Source: Actinobacteria bacterium UBA2272
GTDB lineage: Bacteria; Actinomycetota; Coriobacteriia; Anaerosomatales; Anaerosomataceae
DNA: 64,000 nt
NCBI GenBank assembly: GCA_002347725.1
Contig: DDXA01000003.1
Span: 62,001-126,000 of the forward strand
Direction: 5' to 3'
Shown here: one piece after another, positions 25,602 through 34,323 of the stretch
Numbering within the stretch: the first letter of the stretch is position 1
Layout: every line of letters starts with the position of its first letter
The notes under the pieces: model-generated
Told to the model about the DNA's origin: nothing
The model's input: only the letters and a program-made list of their open reading frames with translations
Database searches by the model: none
Position numbers and translations under genes: made by a program

Positions 25602-25693
25602 GGTGCGCTCCTCGGGCTCGGCGTTCGGGTATCCTGAAGTGTAACCGTTCGGTCAGGTGTGCCGGACGCTGCGTCTGATCCCAAGGAGGAGCG

Positions 25694-27616
25694 ATGCTCG
25701 AGCGTGGGTTCGTGGATCCGGCACTCGACGATGCGAGTGCGGCTGAGCTCGAGGAGCGTGCCCGGTTGATCCGGGGGGCCATCCTCACGATGACCACCCT
25801 GGCGGCTTCGGGACACCCCGGCGGCTCGATGTCCTCACTCGAGATCTACCTCACTCTCTACCACTGCGCCAACCTCGATCCGACCCGTCCGCGGTGGGAG
25901 GGGCGTGACCGCATCGTGGTGAGTCATGGCCACACCTCGCCCGGAGTGTACTGCGCACTCGCCGATGCCGGCTTCTTCTCGCTCGAGGATGCCGTCGCGC
26001 ACTTTCGGCAGGCCGGAAGTGTCTTCGAGGGCCACGTCGAGCGTTCCGTGCCCGGCGTCGAGTGGGGAACCGGCAACCTCGGGCAGGGTCTCTCGGCGGG
26101 TGTCGGCTTCGCACTGGCGGCGCGTCTGACGGGACGGGACTACCGTACGTTCGTCGCGATGAGCGACGGCGAGCAGCACAAGGGTCAGGTCGCCGAGGCG
26201 CGCAGGCTTGCGGTCAAGGAGGGGTTATCGGACCTGACCGTGCTCGTGGATTGCAACGGGATCCAGATCTCAGGCCACACGAAGGACATCATGCCCGTGG
26301 ATATCGCGGCCGCCTTCGCGGCGGATGGCTGGGGCGTGCTGCATGTGGACGGGCACGACGTCCGGGCGGTGTACGCGGCGATCGCCGAGGCGCTGGGCGA
26401 CACGTCGCGTCCGGTCGCCGTGATCGCGCGCACGATCATCGGCAAGGGAGTCTCGTTCATGGAGGACGAGGCCGAGTTCCACGGGCGTGGACTCACGACC
26501 GAGGAGTACGACCGTGCCGTGGCCGAGCTCGGGGTCTCCTCGACACTCGAGAGTGCGCGCGAGCGGCGTGGCGGCGTGACGCTCACCCCTGCGCTCCATC
26601 GCAGGCCGCGCGACTGGGCTCTCGACACGGCCACGCCACGCACGTACACGCGAGAGAAGGACACCGACAACCGATCGGCCTGGGGTTCGGCTCTCGTCGA
26701 TCTGGCCGAGGCCAATCCCGATACGCCGATGGCAGTGCTCGACTGCGATCTGGCCGCATCGGTCAAGACCGGGGGATTCGCCTTGGCGCGACCCGCCGGT
26801 TTCGTCCAGTGCGGTGTGGGAGAGCACAACGCCGCGGCTGTCGCCGGTGCGCTCTCGGTGGCCGACGTGCTGACGTTCTTCTCGGACTTCGGCGTCTTCG
26901 GCATAGACGAGGTGTACAACCAGCAGCGCCTGAACGACATCAACGAAGCATCGGTCAAGCTGGCCGTGACCCACTGCGGTCTCGATGTTGGGGAGGACGG
27001 CAAGACGCACCAGTGCCTCGACTACGTGGGTGCGCTGCGCACCATGTTCGGCTGGAAGATCATCGTCCCGGCCGATCCCAACCAGACCGACCGCGCGGTC
27101 CGGGCTGTGGCCGGCGTCGCCGGATGTGTCGCCATCGCGATGGGGCGCTCGAAGCTCCCGGTCATCCTCGCATCCGGCGGCTCGCCGTTGTTCGGGGACG
27201 GATACACGTTCGAGTACGGGCGAGCCACGTGGGCGCGGGAAGGCGCTGACGGCGTCATCATGACGATGGGTACCGTCGCGGGTGCCGCGGTCGACGCATC
27301 CGACCTCCTGGCCGAGCACGGCATCTCCGTCGGGGTGTGCATCGTGTCGGCGCCGCTGGCGCTCGATGGCGAGGCGATGGAGCGCGCCGCAGCGGCACCA
27401 TGGATCCTTGTGGCGGAGGACCATGGCTGGCGTACGGGGCTGTGGGCGTCGGTCGCCGAGTGGGCGACGCTCGAGGGCGTCGCGGTCAAGGCGGTCCCGC
27501 ACGGTGTGGACGGGTACCAGAGCTCGGGCGACGCTCGCGACCTGCTGACCCGCGTCGGGCTCGATGCGGTCAGCATAGCCGCGCGCGCGCGAACGCTCGC
27601 GACGGGATCTGCCTAG
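25694..27616 (+). CDS. tkt: Transketolase
   Basis: This single-chain 640-residue thiamine-diphosphate enzyme carries the N-terminal TPP domain with TLAASGHPGGSMSSLEIYL, HGHTSPGVYCALADAG and the Mg-TPP motif SDGEQHKGQVAEA continuing to VDCNGIQISG. The pyrimidine-binding domain has CGVGEHNAAAVAGAL with the catalytic glutamate and FSDFGVFGIDEVYNQQRLND. The C-terminal domain ends near residue 630. It moves two-carbon units between sugar phosphates. The block around residues 395-470 resembles the DXS/TK-C group more than classical E. coli TktA, so another TPP transferase activity is conceivable. AAGGAGGAG precedes the ATG. Confidence 0.9.
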   Translation: MLERGFVDPALDDASAAELEERARLIRGAILTMTTLAASGHPGGSMSSLEIYLTLYHCANLDPTRPRWEGRDRIVVSHGHTSPGVYCALADAGFFSLEDAVAHFRQAGSVFEGHVERSVPGVEWGTGNLGQGLSAGVGFALAARLTGRDYRTFVAMSDGEQHKGQVAEARRLAVKEGLSDLTVLVDCNGIQISGHTKDIMPVDIAAAFAADGWGVLHVDGHDVRAVYAAIAEALGDTSRPVAVIARTIIGKGVSFMEDEAEFHGRGLTTEEYDRAVAELGVSSTLESARERRGGVTLTPALHRRPRDWALDTATPRTYTREKDTDNRSAWGSALVDLAEANPDTPMAVLDCDLAASVKTGGFALARPAGFVQCGVGEHNAAAVAGALSVADVLTFFSDFGVFGIDEVYNQQRLNDINEASVKLAVTHCGLDVGEDGKTHQCLDYVGALRTMFGWKIIVPADPNQTDRAVRAVAGVAGCVAIAMGRSKLPVILASGGSPLFGDGYTFEYGRATWAREGADGVIMTMGTVAGAAVDASDLLAEHGISVGVCIVSAPLALDGEAMERAAAAPWILVAEDHGWRTGLWASVAEWATLEGVAVKAVPHGVDGYQSSGDARDLLTRVGLDAVSIAARARTLATGSA

Positions 27617-27628
27617 GTGATGCACCCA

Positions 27629-27662
27629 TCTTCACACGCTCTTCACGGGCGCAGGGTACGCT
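27629..27662 (+). promoter_or_regulatory. OmpR/PhoB-type direct repeats and -10 upstream of the response regulator
   Basis: TCTTCAC occurs at 27629-27635 and again at 27640-27646, an 11-bp period as bound by winged-helix response regulators. TACGCT at 27657-27662 could be the -10, with the repeats in place of a -35. This arrangement suggests activation or autoregulation by the downstream regulator. Confidence 0.45.
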
Positions 27663-27683
27663 CGTGGCGGAGGTGAGCGGTCC

Positions 27684-28367
27684 GTGGCCCGACAGGTGCT
27701 CGTCGTCGATGACAACGCCAAGATCCGTGAGGTCCTGACCGCGTACCTGGAGCAGGAGGGCTTCGTGGTGCGCGTGGCCGCAGACGGCCCATCGGCGATC
27801 GCCGAGGTGGCGCGTCTCGTGCCGGACATCGCGCTTCTGGACATCATGCTGCCCGGGATGGATGGCATGGAGCTCACCCGGAAGTTCCAGCGCGAGCACG
27901 GCCTCCCGGTGATACTCGTGACCGCGCGCTCCGACGAAGTCGACCGCCTGATCGGGCTGGAGATCGGCGCCGACGATTACATCTCCAAACCGTTCAGTCC
28001 GCGGGAGGTCGTGGCCAGGGTGAAGGCGGTTCTGCGCCGCACCGAGGGCGCGCGCGACAGGATGGGCATCATGCGCGTAGGCCCGCTCGAGATCGACCCC
28101 GAGCGCCGTGCCGTCACCGTCGACGGCGAGCCGAAGGATCTGACGCGCACGGAGTTCGACATTCTCGCCGCCATGGCCGCTCACCCCGGGCGCGTCTACA
28201 GCCGGCTTCAGTTGCTTGAGGCCGGTACGGGGGACGCGTTTGACGGGTATGAGCGTACGATCGACGCGCATGTGAAGAACATCCGGCGCAAGCTTGGCGA
28301 GGATCCGCGGGCACCACGCTACATCCAGACGGTGTTCGGTATCGGCTACAAGGTGGTCGAGCAGTGA
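27684..28367 (+). CDS. OmpR/PhoB-family response regulator
   Basis: The GTG at 27684 starts a 227-residue protein. The receiver domain (about 4-115) has the acidic pair VVDDNAK, phospho-acceptor Asp53 in LLDIMLPGMDG, Thr80 in VTARSD and Lys102 in YISKPFSPRE. The winged-helix DNA-binding domain (about 130-225) has DLTRTEFDILAAMAAHPGRV and DAHVKNIRRKLGEDPRAPRY ending GIGYKVVE. All phosphorylation residues are intact. It overlaps the histidine kinase gene, so the two form a two-component system. The stimulus is unknown. Confidence 0.95.
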   Translation: MARQVLVVDDNAKIREVLTAYLEQEGFVVRVAADGPSAIAEVARLVPDIALLDIMLPGMDGMELTRKFQREHGLPVILVTARSDEVDRLIGLEIGADDYISKPFSPREVVARVKAVLRRTEGARDRMGIMRVGPLEIDPERRAVTVDGEPKDLTRTEFDILAAMAAHPGRVYSRLQLLEAGTGDAFDGYERTIDAHVKNIRRKLGEDPRAPRYIQTVFGIGYKVVEQ

Positions 28368-29491
28368 TGCGACGATCGAGCCTGCTTGGTCGCGCGTTCG
28401 TCTCGATCCTCGCCGTCGCGCTTGCCGCTGTTCTTGCGACCGGACTCATCGCCCGCCGGGCACTGGAATCGGCGTTCGAGTCGTATCTCATCTCGTCCGG
28501 CGTGCACATGGGTCCAGGTGCGGGAATGGGCCGCCGGGTCATCCTCGGAGCCGCGGAAGAGACCTTCCTTGTCGGTGTGGATCGAGGGATCATGGTCTCC
28601 GCAGTGGTCGCGGTCGTTCTCGCTGCTCTAGCCGCGTGGCTGCTGGCCCGGTACCTGCTCGGACCGGTGCGGCGGCTGACCGTGGCGTCGCACGCCCTGG
28701 CGACGGGAGACCTGTCGCAGCGCGTGGAGGAGTACGGACCGGATGAGGTTGCCGAGCTTGCTGGCGCGTTCAACGGGATGGCCGGCTCGCTGGAGGAAGC
28801 CGAGGGACTACGCCGGCGTCTCGTGGCCGACGTGGCACACGAGCTTCGCAATCCGATCGGTGCACTTCGCGCCCAGATCGAGGGCATCGCCGATGGCGTG
28901 ATTCCCGCCGATCCGACTCGCCTGGACTCGCTGGTCGAGGACGTGGGCATGCTCTCGCGGCTCGTCGACGATCTGCAGGAGCTGTCGGTGGCCGAGGCCG
29001 GAAGGATGCGCTACGAGCGTGCGCCGTTCGACCTGTGTGAGATGGTCTCGGCGGAGTGCGAGCGCGCGCGGGCGCTCGCGGCCCCCGGCGTTGCGCTCGG
29101 CGTGCGGTGTCCGGAAAGCGCGGTCATGGTAGACGGCGACGAGTTCAGGATCGGCCAGGTCGTGCGTAACCTGCTCTCCAATGCCGTCCGGCACACGCCG
29201 TCAGGGGAGATCGAAGTGCAGGTCGACCGTGTGCCAGGATCCGTGCGTATCACGGTCAGCGACTCGGGTGAGGGAATCGCCGCCGAAGACCTGCCGTTCA
29301 TCTGGGAGCGGTTCTACCGGGCCGATAGCGCACGGGCCGCAGGAACCGGCGGTACCGGGGTCGGCCTGGCGATATCCCGTCGCATCGTGCTGGACCATGG
29401 CGGCGAGGTGTTCGCCACGAGTCAGCCGGGCGCCGGTTCGCAGATAGGCTTCTCGCTGCCGGTGGACGTGGATCAGGCTCCCTCGGCCTGA
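28364..29491 (+). CDS. Membrane sensor histidine kinase
   Basis: The 375-residue protein begins at GTG 28364 (or ATG 28367), overlapping the regulator's stop. Two membrane helices (about 8-28 and 78-98) flank a short external segment of about 50 residues, and a HAMP domain follows (LLGPVRRLTVASHALATGDL). The dimerisation domain has His159 in DVAHELRNPIGALRAQ. The ATPase domain has the N box NLLSNAVRHTP, G1 DSGEGIAAEDL and G2 GTGGTGVGLAISRR. It would phosphorylate the adjacent regulator. Its 3' end overlaps the convergent hydrogenase protease gene by 19 bp. Confidence 0.95.
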   Translation: MMRRSSLLGRAFVSILAVALAAVLATGLIARRALESAFESYLISSGVHMGPGAGMGRRVILGAAEETFLVGVDRGIMVSAVVAVVLAALAAWLLARYLLGPVRRLTVASHALATGDLSQRVEEYGPDEVAELAGAFNGMAGSLEEAEGLRRRLVADVAHELRNPIGALRAQIEGIADGVIPADPTRLDSLVEDVGMLSRLVDDLQELSVAEAGRMRYERAPFDLCEMVSAECERARALAAPGVALGVRCPESAVMVDGDEFRIGQVVRNLLSNAVRHTPSGEIEVQVDRVPGSVRITVSDSGEGIAAEDLPFIWERFYRADSARAAGTGGTGVGLAISRRIVLDHGGEVFATSQPGAGSQIGFSLPVDVDQAPSA

Positions 29492-30054
29492 CGGCTCGCT
29501 ACGTCGGCCTTCTCCTGCGCGACGCGTGCCTGCAGTGCAGGGTCGCTCTCGGGACCGGTTGCGGGCTCGGCAGTGACACCGTGCTCCTCCAGGACGTACA
29601 GGACTGATGCCATCGCTCGCGGCACCGCGTCTGCGACCGGGGCGCTCAGTCCGATCTCGATCTCGGCAGGGCTCATGTTCTCGACCTGGATTCCGATGCA
29701 GTCCGCCTCGGGCATGATGCCGATCATCTCAGCCGCGTTGAGCACGTCGACGAACCGAACGTCGTGCAGCGAGTGGAGTACCTGGTTGGGCGCGAAGTCG
29801 TGCGGGCTGACGCGGACGACCGTCCCGGCGGGATGACCGGTGCTGTCCACCGCGTCGACAAGGAGTAGGAACTCCACGCCGCGGAAGAGGTGGATCATCC
29901 CGAGTCCCATGGTGCCACCGTCCATGACGACGACATCATCGGGGAACGTGAAGTTGCGCTGAAGCTCGGTGGCGACCTTGTTGCCGACGCCCTCGTCCAG
30001 CATGAGGATGTTGCCGATGCCGAGCACGAGCACGCGGGGATTCTCTTCGATCAC
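29473..30054 (-). CDS. hyaD: [NiFe]-hydrogenase maturation protease (HyaD/HybD family)
   Basis: This endopeptidase removes the C-terminal extension of the hydrogenase large subunit after nickel insertion. The 193-residue protein has VLVLGIGNILMLDEGVG with the nickel-sensing Glu21, LLLVDAVDSTGHPAGTV with the acidic ligand, and the histidine in LHSLHDVRFVDVL. It is longer than usual (about 160) because of a hydrophilic tail after EEHGVTAEP. It lies 116 bp downstream of hyaC, beyond a strong hairpin. Its target extension is visible in the large subunit after His541. Confidence 0.94.
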   Translation of the reverse strand: MIEENPRVLVLGIGNILMLDEGVGNKVATELQRNFTFPDDVVVMDGGTMGLGMIHLFRGVEFLLLVDAVDSTGHPAGTVVRVSPHDFAPNQVLHSLHDVRFVDVLNAAEMIGIMPEADCIGIQVENMSPAEIEIGLSAPVADAVPRAMASVLYVLEEHGVTAEPATGPESDPALQARVAQEKADVASRQAEGA

Positions 30055-30098
30055 GGGATACCTCTCCGGTAGGGGCGTGCACCTTGGCGCCCAAGCGA

Positions 30099-30128
30099 CG
30101 GGCCCCGGAGCGTGCGCTCCGGGGCCCG
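30099..30128 (-). terminator. Strong hairpin between hyaC and hyaD
   Basis: A perfect 13-bp stem (CGGGCCCCGGAGC, 30099-30111, with 30116-30128) closes a 4-nt loop. It could attenuate transcription from hyaABC into hyaD or stabilise a processed hyaABC mRNA. No T-tract follows on the minus strand. Confidence 0.6.
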
Positions 30129-30170
30129 GGCAGCTCTCGTGACAGTATGACCGTCACGGGGGAGTAGAGG

Positions 30171-30800
30171 CTACTCCGACTCCTTCCAGGCAAAGATGAT
30201 CTTGCTTGGCTTGAAGTTGTAGATGTTGGCCAGGTAGGCGTGGATCATCGTGAACACGATGAACACCCACATCATGAAGTAGTGGATGATCCGCATGTTC
30301 ATCGGACCGCCGACCATCTCGACGCCGCCGGAGAACAGGCCCCAGGTCATCGTGGGCCCGTAGATCGCAAAGCCGGTGTACGCCATGAGGTAGGTGAGCG
30401 GGATCGTCGCCAGGTACGCGATCTTCTGGAGCGATCCGTACTTGGCCGAGATCACGGCTTCCTTGCGCATGAACAGGTAGTACTTGACCGTCTCGAAGAA
30501 CTGGTGCTTGTTCTTCTCCTGCGGCAGCCAGTTCTTGATGTCCGTGTCGACCTGACGGCTGCCAAGATCGGTCGCGGTCTTCACGAAGAAGGCGGCGATG
30601 ATCCTGAACGTCAGGTTGATGATGATCACGTACATCGCGACGAAGTGCATGCCGCGGGCGACACCCATGAACCCGCCAAAGAACGGGTAGTGGATGTAGA
30701 AGCCCGAGAAGGCGAGCATGATCATGCAGATCAGGTTGATCCAGTGCGTGATCACGAACACCAGCGGATGGGCCTCACGGTAGTGTGCGTGCCCTGCCAT
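30171..30800 (-). CDS. hyaC: Hydrogenase cytochrome b subunit
   Basis: This 209-residue membrane protein anchors the hydrogenase and passes electrons from its small subunit to quinone through heme b. Four membrane helices are visible; candidate heme histidines include His19 (VITHWINLICM), His52 (RGMHFVAMYV) and those in IIHYFMMWVF and FTMIHAYLANIY. The loop YLFMRKEAVISAKYGSLQK and the end NFKPSKIIFAWKESE are typical of the family. Its ATG at 30800 directly follows the TAG that ends the selenocysteine-containing large subunit (30803-30801), which supports readthrough of the earlier TGA. Confidence 0.93.
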   Translation of the reverse strand: MAGHAHYREAHPLVFVITHWINLICMIMLAFSGFYIHYPFFGGFMGVARGMHFVAMYVIIINLTFRIIAAFFVKTATDLGSRQVDTDIKNWLPQEKNKHQFFETVKYYLFMRKEAVISAKYGSLQKIAYLATIPLTYLMAYTGFAIYGPTMTWGLFSGGVEMVGGPMNMRIIHYFMMWVFIVFTMIHAYLANIYNFKPSKIIFAWKESE

Positions 30801-32486
30801 CTACATCACCCCCATACGGGTGATCGGGAGGGTGGCTTCCTTGCCGGTCTTAGGTTCAAACACGTGAACCTGGCAGCCGATTCAAGGATCGAAGCTGTGG
30901 CCGATTCGCAGAATCTCGAGCGGGCGCTCGGGGTCGGCGATCGGTGCGCCTATGAGGGCCTCTTCGAGAGGTCCACGTACGCCGCTGTCATCGCGCGGGC
31001 AGGTGTTCCACGTGGTGGGAGCAACGACCTGGTAGTGATCGATCTTGCCACCCTTGATGCCGATCCAGTGTGCGACCGAACCACGGGGGGCTTCCCAGGC
31101 GCCCACGCCGTCACCGGCGTCGGTCTCGGCGGCCTGCCAGAACTTGGCGTCGCCACCCTTGATGGCCTCGATGGTCTCGTTGACCCATACGAGCGCCAGG
31201 TCAGCGACGTAGGCAGCCTCGAGGTTCCGGGCTGCGACGCGGCCGAGCAGGGAGACGAGTACCTCGGGCTTGCCGGCGACGCCGAGCGCCTCGAGGGTCG
31301 AGTCGATGAGCGCTGCAGGCGTGCGAACACCGGTTGCGCCACCAGTAAGGTCGGCCCCGCCCTTCTCGGCGAGGTAGGCGACGATCATGCGGGCCAGCGG
31401 ACCAGACTCGGTCGATTTGCCCTTGCAGCGAACCGCCTTGCCCCATGAGTACTTGTCTTCCGGGCCGGGGAAGTTGCCCATGTCGTATTCGACGAACTTC
31501 CCGACCGTCTCGCCCTGTGCGGGATTGAGGCCGGTGCCAGAGGAATACCACGCACGTGCCACGTCCTCGGTGACGTCCTCGGGCGTAACGCCCTCGGCCG
31601 CTAGGCCCTGAGCGAAACCGCGGGGGAGATAGCGCTCTTCGGGAACGAGCGAGCTCTTCTCGAAGACACCCCAGCTCAGGAAGTTGCCGGTTCCCGCACC
31701 GTAGCCCGCGGCGTCCAGGATGAACGGCGCGATGGCAAGTGTGTCGGGGATGAGTGCCGTATCGATGAACTCCTTGACCCGGATGAAGCGGAACAGGATG
31801 TCATCGAGCCTCTCCACGGTCGGAACGAACGCCGTGCCGCCGGGGACCGAGGTCATCGGGTGCGAGAACTTGCCCGCGATGATGGCGACGATCTCGTTGG
31901 CGACCGCCTGCATCTCGAGAGCCTCGAGGTAGTGGGTCGTGGCGATCAGGTCGAGCTCCGGCGGAAGAGCGTAGCCGGGGTGGTCCCAGTAGTGACCGGA
32001 GAAGATGGAGAGCTGGCCGTTGTCCACGAACGCCTTGAGGCGGGTAGCGACGGCGCCGAAGTCGGCGGCCTTCGTACCGGCAGCCTGGGCGAGCGCGTAG
32101 GTGTCGGCGATATTTGCCGACAGCGCGTTAACGGGACTGACGTAGTCCAGCGCGGTCAGGTTGTAGAACCACAGGATGTGGCTGTGCAGGAACTGCGCGG
32201 CCTCGAGCAGGTTGCGCACGAGACGCCCGCCCTCGGGGATCTTGATCCCGAGCGCGTCTTCGGTTGCCTGTGCCGACGCATGGCTGTGCGAGATGGGGCA
32301 CACGCCGCAGATGCGCTGCGAGACATAGAACGCGTCCTCAGGGCTGCGGTCCAGCAAGACGGTCTCCATGCCGCGGTACAACGTGCCGGCTACCCAGGCG
32401 TCAACGACTTTGTTGTCCTGGACCTCGCACTCCACACGCATGTGACCTTCGATCCTGGTGAGTGGGTCAACAACTACACGAGCCAC
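30801..32486 (-). CDS. hyaB: [NiFeSe] hydrogenase large subunit with in-frame UGA (selenocysteine 535)
   Basis: The catalytic subunit of a membrane-bound uptake hydrogenase, 561 residues when the TGA at 30884-30882 is read as Sec. It starts GTG, sharing one base with the hyaA stop. The N-terminal nickel motif is QRICGVCPISH (Cys60, Cys63). The C-terminal motif reads HSFDP-TGA-IGCQVH: Sec535 takes the place of the first cysteine of DPCxxCxxH, Cys538 is the second, His541 the expected protease site. Twenty more residues (VFEPKTGKEATLPITRMGVM) form a normal propeptide and end in TAG just before hyaC. Stopping at TGA would remove half of the active site. Known [NiFeSe] enzymes have Sec at this exact position. 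Confidence 0.93.
30852..30884 (-). promoter_or_regulatory. Selenocysteine UGA with candidate bacterial SECIS hairpin
   Basis: On the mRNA, UGA (30884-30882) is followed after 10 nt by AGGUUCA, a 6-nt loop CGUGUU and UGAACCU (30871-30852), a perfect 7-bp stem. The loop contains the GU expected of SelB-binding bacterial SECIS elements, and begins 17 nt after the UGA, within the usual range. A further GCC/GGC pairing can extend the stem with a bulge. Confidence 0.8.
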
Positions 32487-33703
32487 TACTTATCGCCTCC
32501 CTTCGCCTGTCGTTTGCGATCATGCTTCTTGGCGGTCTCGGTGGGAGGACCGTCAGGGCCGATGCGGCCCGCGGCCTTCATGCCGAGTCCGTGTGCGACG
32601 AGCGCTGCCGCAGCCACGCCGCCGACGACAGCTGCCACGCTGCCGGGCTGGACGTATCCGAGGCCGTCGCCCATCTGCATGCTGGACAGACGCTTGAAGA
32701 ACGGTGTGTTGTTGTCCACCCAGCTGATGGCGCCGCAGCCGATGCACGGCGCGCCGGACTGCACGCACCAGCTCACGGAGCGGTTCCAGCGGGTGATCGG
32801 GCACTGCGTGAAGGTCTGAGGACCCTTGCAGCCCATCTTGTAGAGGCAGTAACCCATCGCTTCTTCCTCGCTACCGAACTCGGTGACGAAGTCGCCGTTC
32901 TCGAAGTGCCCGCGGCGCGGACAGTTGTCGTGGATAGTCGAGCCCACGACGTACTTCGGGTACAGCAGCGTGACGTCCCTGCCGGTGAGCCGGTCAGCGT
33001 AGGTCTTGCCGAGCAGCTCGGTCTTGGCCAGGAAGGTCGCCGGGTCGTCCTCGGCCACGAGCAGCCACTGGACTACCATCGCGACGACCCACTCGGGGTT
33101 CATCGGGCAGCAGGGGATGTTCACGACGGGCGTCTTGACGCCCTCGACGTCGAGGAACGCCTGCACGCCGGTGGCCTCGGCCGGATTCGGATGAGCCGCG
33201 ACCCATCCGCCGTCGACCGCACACGCACCGACCGCGATGATCGCGTCGGCACTCTCGGCGGCCTCCTTGAGGATGTCCGTGCCCTTGTGCCCGTTGACCA
33301 GCAGGGTGTTGCCGTCTTCGCCGGTCATGACCGAACCCTCGTAGATGAGCAGATAGCCACCTGCTGCGATCGTGTCCTTGATGTTCTTCTCGGCGTGCTC
33401 GCCAGCCGCTGCCATGACCGTCTCGAAGTAGTTGAGTGAGAGCAGTTCGAGGACGATCGTCGCTACGTCGGGCGAGTCGACCTGAGCCATCGACTCGGTG
33501 CAGCCGGTGCACGAACCGCCGTTGAGCCAGAGTGCGGGCTTGAGTTTCGAGCCCTTCTCGACTGCGGCGGCGATCGCGGGGGCGGCAGCCTCGGACAGTC
33601 CAAGCATCGCAGCGACGTAGCTGCAGTACTTGAGGAAGTCCCGTCGGCTCACACCGCGGACCGCGAGCAGATCGTAGATCGCACCGTGCGCCTCTTGCGC
33701 CAT
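32486..33703 (-). CDS. hyaA: [NiFe(Se)] hydrogenase small subunit, TAT-exported and membrane-anchored
   Basis: The ATG at 33703 is preferred because AAGGAGGT lies 7 nt before it; an in-frame GTG at 33712 lies too close to that site. The 405-residue protein has a twin-arginine signal (SRRDFLKYCSYVAAMLG, Arg20-Arg21). Iron-sulfur ligands follow: LNGGSCTGCTES and PCCPMNP for the proximal cluster, then NCPRRGHFENGDF, KMGCKGPQTFTQCP and APCIGCGAISW for the others. A hydrophobic C-terminal helix (SVAAVVGGVAAAALVAHGLG) anchors it on the outer face beside the cytochrome. It transfers electrons from the Ni-Fe(Se) site to HyaC. Confidence 0.94.
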   Translation of the reverse strand: MAQEAHGAIYDLLAVRGVSRRDFLKYCSYVAAMLGLSEAAAPAIAAAVEKGSKLKPALWLNGGSCTGCTESMAQVDSPDVATIVLELLSLNYFETVMAAAGEHAEKNIKDTIAAGGYLLIYEGSVMTGEDGNTLLVNGHKGTDILKEAAESADAIIAVGACAVDGGWVAAHPNPAEATGVQAFLDVEGVKTPVVNIPCCPMNPEWVVAMVVQWLLVAEDDPATFLAKTELLGKTYADRLTGRDVTLLYPKYVVGSTIHDNCPRRGHFENGDFVTEFGSEEEAMGYCLYKMGCKGPQTFTQCPITRWNRSVSWCVQSGAPCIGCGAISWVDNNTPFFKRLSSMQMGDGLGYVQPGSVAAVVGGVAAAALVAHGLGMKAAGRIGPDGPPTETAKKHDRKRQAKGGDK

Positions 33704-34323
33704 GCCATACACCTCCTTGGTGTCGGAACGAAGCTTGTGCTACAGGCCAAACTGATACGCCGGTTGCCGGACCGGCCGCGCGTGCGTCTCCTCCTTTCGG
33801 TAGCGCGCTTGGACACCGGTAGCCAGACACGCGGAACGCACGCCGGAATGGCGTCGCGTGGCCGCGGGGCCATCGAGGGGGGGCGAGATGGATGAGCGCA
33901 TGAACGGCTCTGTGGGTCCTGGTAGGGCAGACCTGCCCGATGATGGTGCTCAGCGGTCCGGGGGAGCTGCCGGGCGCTGGAGGGCTGGGGTGAGGCTCGG
34001 GGGAGTCGTGAATCGGACGGCGCGATGCGCGTTCCCGGTGATCTCGGTTGCGCGGCCGCTCGTTACCCGGTGCACCTTTGGGCTGGTTGGCACGATGTCC
34101 CCGTCGTCCCCTCGGCAGAAAACCTACTACTCATGTCCCCAGAATCGCGTGCTCAAACCTGATGGATAGCATACTGGAACGGACTGCATACGTCCACGCG
34201 CCAGACGCACCTGCGGGAGCGGTCGTACGGTGCCGACATCGATGACGGCTGTGTGCAGGAATCGCGCCCGGTGCGGCTAACTCTCTCGGGTAATGGTGGT
34301 TTCTTCTCCGACAGGAGTCGTGG
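33704..34323. other. Intergenic region between divergent hyaA and DUF2249 genes
   Basis: About 620 bp without a convincing gene on either strand; short open frames here have no family resemblance or good ribosome site. It should hold the hydrogenase promoter on the minus strand. I see a repeated GCATAC (17-bp spacing, near 34168 and 34186) and several short GC-rich inverted repeats but no clear -35/-10 pair. Unusually G-rich stretches occur around 33950-34000. Confidence 0.5.

Noticed and set aside
30240..31448. 402-codon plus-strand open frame inside the hydrogenase operon
   Set aside because: It is antisense to hyaC and hyaB and shows no recognisable domain.
30882..32486. Hydrogenase large subunit as a 534-residue protein ending at TGA
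   Set aside because: It would lack the C-terminal nickel-binding motif and leave an open, perfectly conserved continuation; readthrough as selenocysteine explains every feature.
33858..34169. 103-codon plus-strand open frame in the hyaA upstream gap
   Set aside because: Weak start context, Gly/Arg-rich composition and no similarity; treated as non-coding.
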